Positions 7,378 to 9,680 of a DNA stretch of 9,680 nt are shown piece by piece (positions within the stretch are counted from its first letter, which is position 1; the number at the start of each line of letters is the position of its first letter). The translations under genes were made by a program, and so were the position numbers. This DNA is from an uncultured Chloroflexota bacterium. Its GTDB lineage: Bacteria; Chloroflexota; Anaerolineae; Aggregatilineales; Phototrophicaceae. The stretch lies in NCBI GenBank assembly GCA_903904765.1, contig CAIVEA010000096.1, positions 1 to 9,680 on the forward strand, in the 5' to 3' direction. The notes under the pieces were generated by a model. It saw only the letters and a program-made list of their open reading frames with translations, had not been told where the DNA came from and searched no databases.

Positions 7378-8268
7378 ATGATGCGTACCTCATTAAGTCA
7401 ACTGCTGGAATCCCATCCAATCATCGTGGCAGATGGAGGGATGGGAACGATGTTGTTCGCGCTGGGGTTGCAGCGGGGCAATGCGCCGGAACTGTGGAAT
7501 GTGGAGCGCCCGGATGCAGTACGTTCGGTGCATCGCGGCTACATTCAGGCGGGCGCACAGATCGTGTTGACCAATACCTTCGGGGGCAACCGCGCACGAT
7601 TGGATATTCACGGGTTGGGCGGTCAGGTGGCGGAGTTCAACCGCGCCGGGGCGCAACTGGCGGGGATGGAAGCGGAACAGGCGGCGCATCCGGTGGTGGT
7701 GGCCGGTTCGATAGGCCCTTCGGGGCAGATGTTGACCCCGTTTGGCGATCTGGAATTTGAGGACGCGGTGCAGATATTCGCGGAACAGGCGGCGGCGCTG
7801 GCGGAAGGCGGCGCGGACGTGCTGTGGGTGGAAACCATGTCCGATCTACAGGAGGTTCATGCAGCGGTGGAAGGTTGCCGGCAACGTGCGTCGCAACTAC
7901 CGCTGGTGACGACCATGACCTTCGACACGCACGGGCGGACAATGATGGGCGTAAAACCGGAACAGGCCATCAAAACGCTGAGCGAATACGGGGTGCTGGC
8001 GCTGGGCGCGAACTGCGGCAACGGGCCGGATGAACTGGAAGCGGTGATCGAGAAGATGCACCAGACGCAACCAGAGTCGGTGCTGGTGGCGAAAGCCAAT
8101 GCAGGTATGCCGCGCATGGAAGGGGATACGCCCGTTTATGAGGCCACGCCGGATGTGATGGCGGAATATGCGTTGCGCGTCCAGAAATTGGGAGCGCGGA
8201 TTATCGGCTCCTGCTGCGGCAGCACACCCGACCATATCGCAGCAATAGCCAGTGTGCTGAAGGGCTAG
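7378..8268 (+). CDS. Homocysteine S-methyltransferase family protein (MetH N-terminal domain-like)
   Basis: This 296-residue stand-alone barrel corresponds to the homocysteine-binding N-terminal module of MetH and to betaine-homocysteine methyltransferases. Motifs are ADGGMGTMLF (18-27), LTNTFGGNRARL (64-75), VVAGSIGPSGQML (107-119), LWVETMSDLQE (149-159), GANCGNGPDELE (210-221) and IIGSCCGSTPDHIAAI (275-290). The three zinc-binding cysteines of the family are present as Cys213, Cys279 and Cys280. Family enzymes activate a thiol, normally homocysteine, for methylation. It lies 24 nt after the activator gene, and no pterin, cobalamin or reactivation module is fused to it. I infer that it takes the methyl group from the corrinoid protein encoded at 3325-3960, which would do the job of the MetH B12 domain. 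An independent small-molecule methyl donor remains possible. Two adjacent ATG codons (7378, 7381) could serve as start. Confidence 0.88.
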   Translation: MMRTSLSQLLESHPIIVADGGMGTMLFALGLQRGNAPELWNVERPDAVRSVHRGYIQAGAQIVLTNTFGGNRARLDIHGLGGQVAEFNRAGAQLAGMEAEQAAHPVVVAGSIGPSGQMLTPFGDLEFEDAVQIFAEQAAALAEGGADVLWVETMSDLQEVHAAVEGCRQRASQLPLVTTMTFDTHGRTMMGVKPEQAIKTLSEYGVLALGANCGNGPDELEAVIEKMHQTQPESVLVAKANAGMPRMEGDTPVYEATPDVMAEYALRVQKLGARIIGSCCGSTPDHIAAIASVLKG

Positions 8269-8276
8269 GGGCGGCG

Positions 8277-9014
8277 ATGGCACATTACGCGGCTCTTACC
8301 TGTTCGGCGCTGGCACGCAGCGTGTATGCGGCGGCGGCAGATGCACAGCCGATCATCAGCGTGCGCTTGTTCGATCAGGGGTTGCATAACGTCCCCAAGA
8401 ATCTGCGGGCGCGGCTACAGGCGGAGATCAACGCGATTCCGGCGGGCTGGTGCGATGCGATTCTGCTGGCCTACGGGACATGTGGGCTGGCTACCGTCGG
8501 CCTGCAATCACATTCGATACCGCTGGTCATCCCCCGCGCACACGACTGCATCACGCTGTATCTAGGTTCGCGCCAACGTTACCGCGAGGAGTTCGATGCC
8601 GACCCCGGCACGTACTGGTACAGTCAGGATTATCTGGAACGCAATCCCGATTCGAGCGTGGCGTTGGGCGCTGCCAGCATTCAGGTCAGCGAAGCGGTGT
8701 ATCAGCAGTATGTGGCGAAATACGGGCAGGAGAACGCTGACTACCTGATGGAGGTGATGGGCGAGTGGGGCAAGCACTACAACCGGGCGGTCTATATTGA
8801 TACTGGAATGCCGCAGGGCGCACAATACGAACAGATCGCCCGTGAACAGGCCGAACGACGCGGTTGGCGCTTTGAACGGCGTGAGGGGGATCGCCGCCTA
8901 TTGCAGATGCTCATTAATGGCGAGTGGTCAGAGGACGAGTTCCTCATCGTGCCCCCGCAGCACCGTATTGAGCAAAGGGCAGACGACAGCCTGATACAGG
9001 CTGTGCCGCTGTAG
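8277..9014 (+). CDS. DUF1638 family protein
   Basis: This 245-residue soluble protein has no signal peptide or membrane segment. It matches my recollection of DUF1638: an early cysteine (Cys10), the segment CDAILLAYGTCGLATVGL (59-76) and the family signature IPRAHDCITLYLGS (85-98). His89, Asp90 and Cys91, with Cys10 and Cys69, could form a metal or cofactor site, but this is not shown. The family has no established function as far as I know; its genes often sit with corrinoid methyltransferase genes. Here it starts 8 nt after the homocysteine methyltransferase-like gene, with a GGGGCGG stretch at 8268-8274 that may act as a ribosome binding site, and is probably the last gene of the operon. 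A role in methyl transfer, or in handling or assembly of the corrinoid protein, is inference from position only. Confidence 0.8.
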   Translation: MAHYAALTCSALARSVYAAAADAQPIISVRLFDQGLHNVPKNLRARLQAEINAIPAGWCDAILLAYGTCGLATVGLQSHSIPLVIPRAHDCITLYLGSRQRYREEFDADPGTYWYSQDYLERNPDSSVALGAASIQVSEAVYQQYVAKYGQENADYLMEVMGEWGKHYNRAVYIDTGMPQGAQYEQIAREQAERRGWRFERREGDRRLLQMLINGEWSEDEFLIVPPQHRIEQRADDSLIQAVPL

Positions 9015-9017
9015 CAA

Positions 9018-9680
9018 TCAGGACGAATACCAACCGTGTTCTAGCACGGTTTCGTAAAGCGCGAGTATATTCTCGACGGGCGTTTCGCCTAGCACATAGT
9101 CGTGGCTGGGACAGGCCACGTAGCCGCTGCCCGGTTTCATAATCTCCAGAATGCGGCGTGTTTCGGCGGCGGCAGCCTGCGGCGTGCCGTCAATCAACAA
9201 CTGCGTATTGATCGCCCCCATCAGCACCAAGCGACTGCCGAACGCGGCTTTGAGGCCGGCAGGTTCCATGCCCCGGCAATTGGGCTGTAGCGCCTGAAGC
9301 CCGTCAATTCCGGCTTCGATCAGCGCGGGGATGAGGGGGGCAAATCCGCCACAGCAGTGCAGCAGGACTTTGAGGCGATAATCGTGACCCAGATCTATCA
9401 GGCGCTTGAGATGGGGGACGAGAAAGCGCCGGAACAACGCTTCGCCCAGCAGCGGGCCAGTTTGCGAACCAAAATCGTTGCCGATAAAAAAGATGTCTAT
9501 CATGTCGGCGGCGGCATCGAAAATGCGCTGGCTGACGGCGGCGTAGTAGTCCAGTAGACGTTCAAACAGCGTGTCTACGAGGGCGGGCGAATCGTACATA
9601 CAGAGCATGAGGGTATCCATGCCCATCAGGTCAATCGCATCATGCCAGAAGGGCGACCATTCGCCGCCGAGGATGGCGTA
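9018..9680 (-). CDS. Uroporphyrinogen decarboxylase superfamily protein, possible methylcobamide methyltransferase (5' end missing)
   Basis: The frame stays open to the window edge, so the visible 220 residues are the C-terminal part; the ATG at 9626 is internal (18 more in-frame codons precede it, including SPFWHDAIDLMGMD, the expected family sequence). The superfamily contains HemE and the zinc methyltransferases MtaA, MtbA and CmuA. Visible marks, numbered from the window edge, are GNDFGSQTG (67-75), LLHCCGG (106-112) and GYVACPSHD (186-194). His108 and Cys110 with Cys190 fit the His-x-Cys...Cys zinc site of the methyltransferases, which decarboxylases lack. It is convergent with the DUF1638 gene, with 3 nt between the stop codons, so it is not in the same transcript. 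It could transfer methyl groups to or from a corrinoid, or act on an unrelated methylated compound; the missing N-terminus prevents a firmer call. Confidence 0.82.
   Translation of the reverse strand, partial: YAILGGEWSPFWHDAIDLMGMDTLMLCMYDSPALVDTLFERLLDYYAAVSQRIFDAAADMIDIFFIGNDFGSQTGPLLGEALFRRFLVPHLKRLIDLGHDYRLKVLLHCCGGFAPLIPALIEAGIDGLQALQPNCRGMEPAGLKAAFGSRLVLMGAINTQLLIDGTPQAAAAETRRILEIMKPGSGYVACPSHDYVLGETPVENILALYETVLEHGWYSS
9032..9051. terminator. Weak hairpin between convergent genes
   Basis: AACCGTG at 9032-9038 and CACGGTT at 9045-9051 form a 7-bp stem with a 6-nt loop, starting 17 nt after the DUF1638 stop codon. On the plus strand only TTTCG follows, not a proper T-tract, and the element lies inside the last codons of the convergent gene. 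It may help end operon transcription, but could equally be chance. Confidence 0.25.

Noticed and set aside
1..9680. tRNA or rRNA genes, CRISPR arrays, insertion sequences, attachment sites
   Set aside because: Coding sequence fills nearly all of the window, all gaps are under 100 bp, and no repeats, transposase motifs or RNA-gene-like folds were noticed by eye.

Overview
This 9.7 kb window looks like part of an anaerobic, GC-rich bacterial genome. Its core is a tightly packed same-strand gene cluster for corrinoid-dependent C1 metabolism. It resembles the methanol methyltransferase (mtaCB) modules of methanogens and acetogens, but with a bacterial-type corrinoid activator and a homocysteine methyltransferase-like gene. 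The adjoining alpha-mannosidase and GntR/LacI regulator suggest a fermentative, glycan-using lifestyle. A Chloroflexota (Anaerolineae-like) or similar host is a guess; no marker gene in the window fixes the taxon.

Layout. 1-2076 (+): the 3' part of a glycoside hydrolase family 38 alpha-mannosidase whose start lies outside the window. 2077-2141: a short intergenic gap with a perfect 12-bp palindrome next to a TTGACA box, a likely autoregulatory operator. 2142-3236 (+): a GntR-type winged-helix regulator with a LacI-type sugar-binding domain. 3237-3324: an 88-bp gap with a good ribosome binding site but no convincing promoter. 3325-9014 (+): five genes with gaps of 22, 14, 24 and 8 nt, probably one operon. 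They encode a MtaC-like corrinoid protein, a MtaB-like methanol:corrinoid methyltransferase, a 2Fe-2S/ASKHA ATPase that reactivates corrinoid proteins (RACo family, DUF4445), a homocysteine S-methyltransferase-family protein and a DUF1638 protein. 9018-9680 (-): the 3' part of a convergent uroporphyrinogen-decarboxylase-superfamily gene, the superfamily of the MtaA/MtbA/CmuA methylcobamide methyltransferases; its start lies outside the window.

How the genes would work together (inference from families). MtaB uses its zinc site to cleave the C-O bond of methanol and methylates Co(I) on the corrinoid protein. The RACo-like protein re-reduces accidentally oxidised Co(II) in an ATP-driven reaction. 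A second methyltransferase then moves the methyl group to an acceptor. Two candidates for that step are present: the in-operon homocysteine methyltransferase-like protein (thiol acceptor, possibly giving methionine) and the convergent URO-D-type protein with an intact His-x-Cys...Cys zinc signature. No pterin-binding (MtrH/MtvA-like) methyltetrahydrofolate enzyme is visible. The DUF1638 protein has unknown function but by position belongs to this system. The identity of the methyl acceptor, and the role of DUF1638, are the open questions here.
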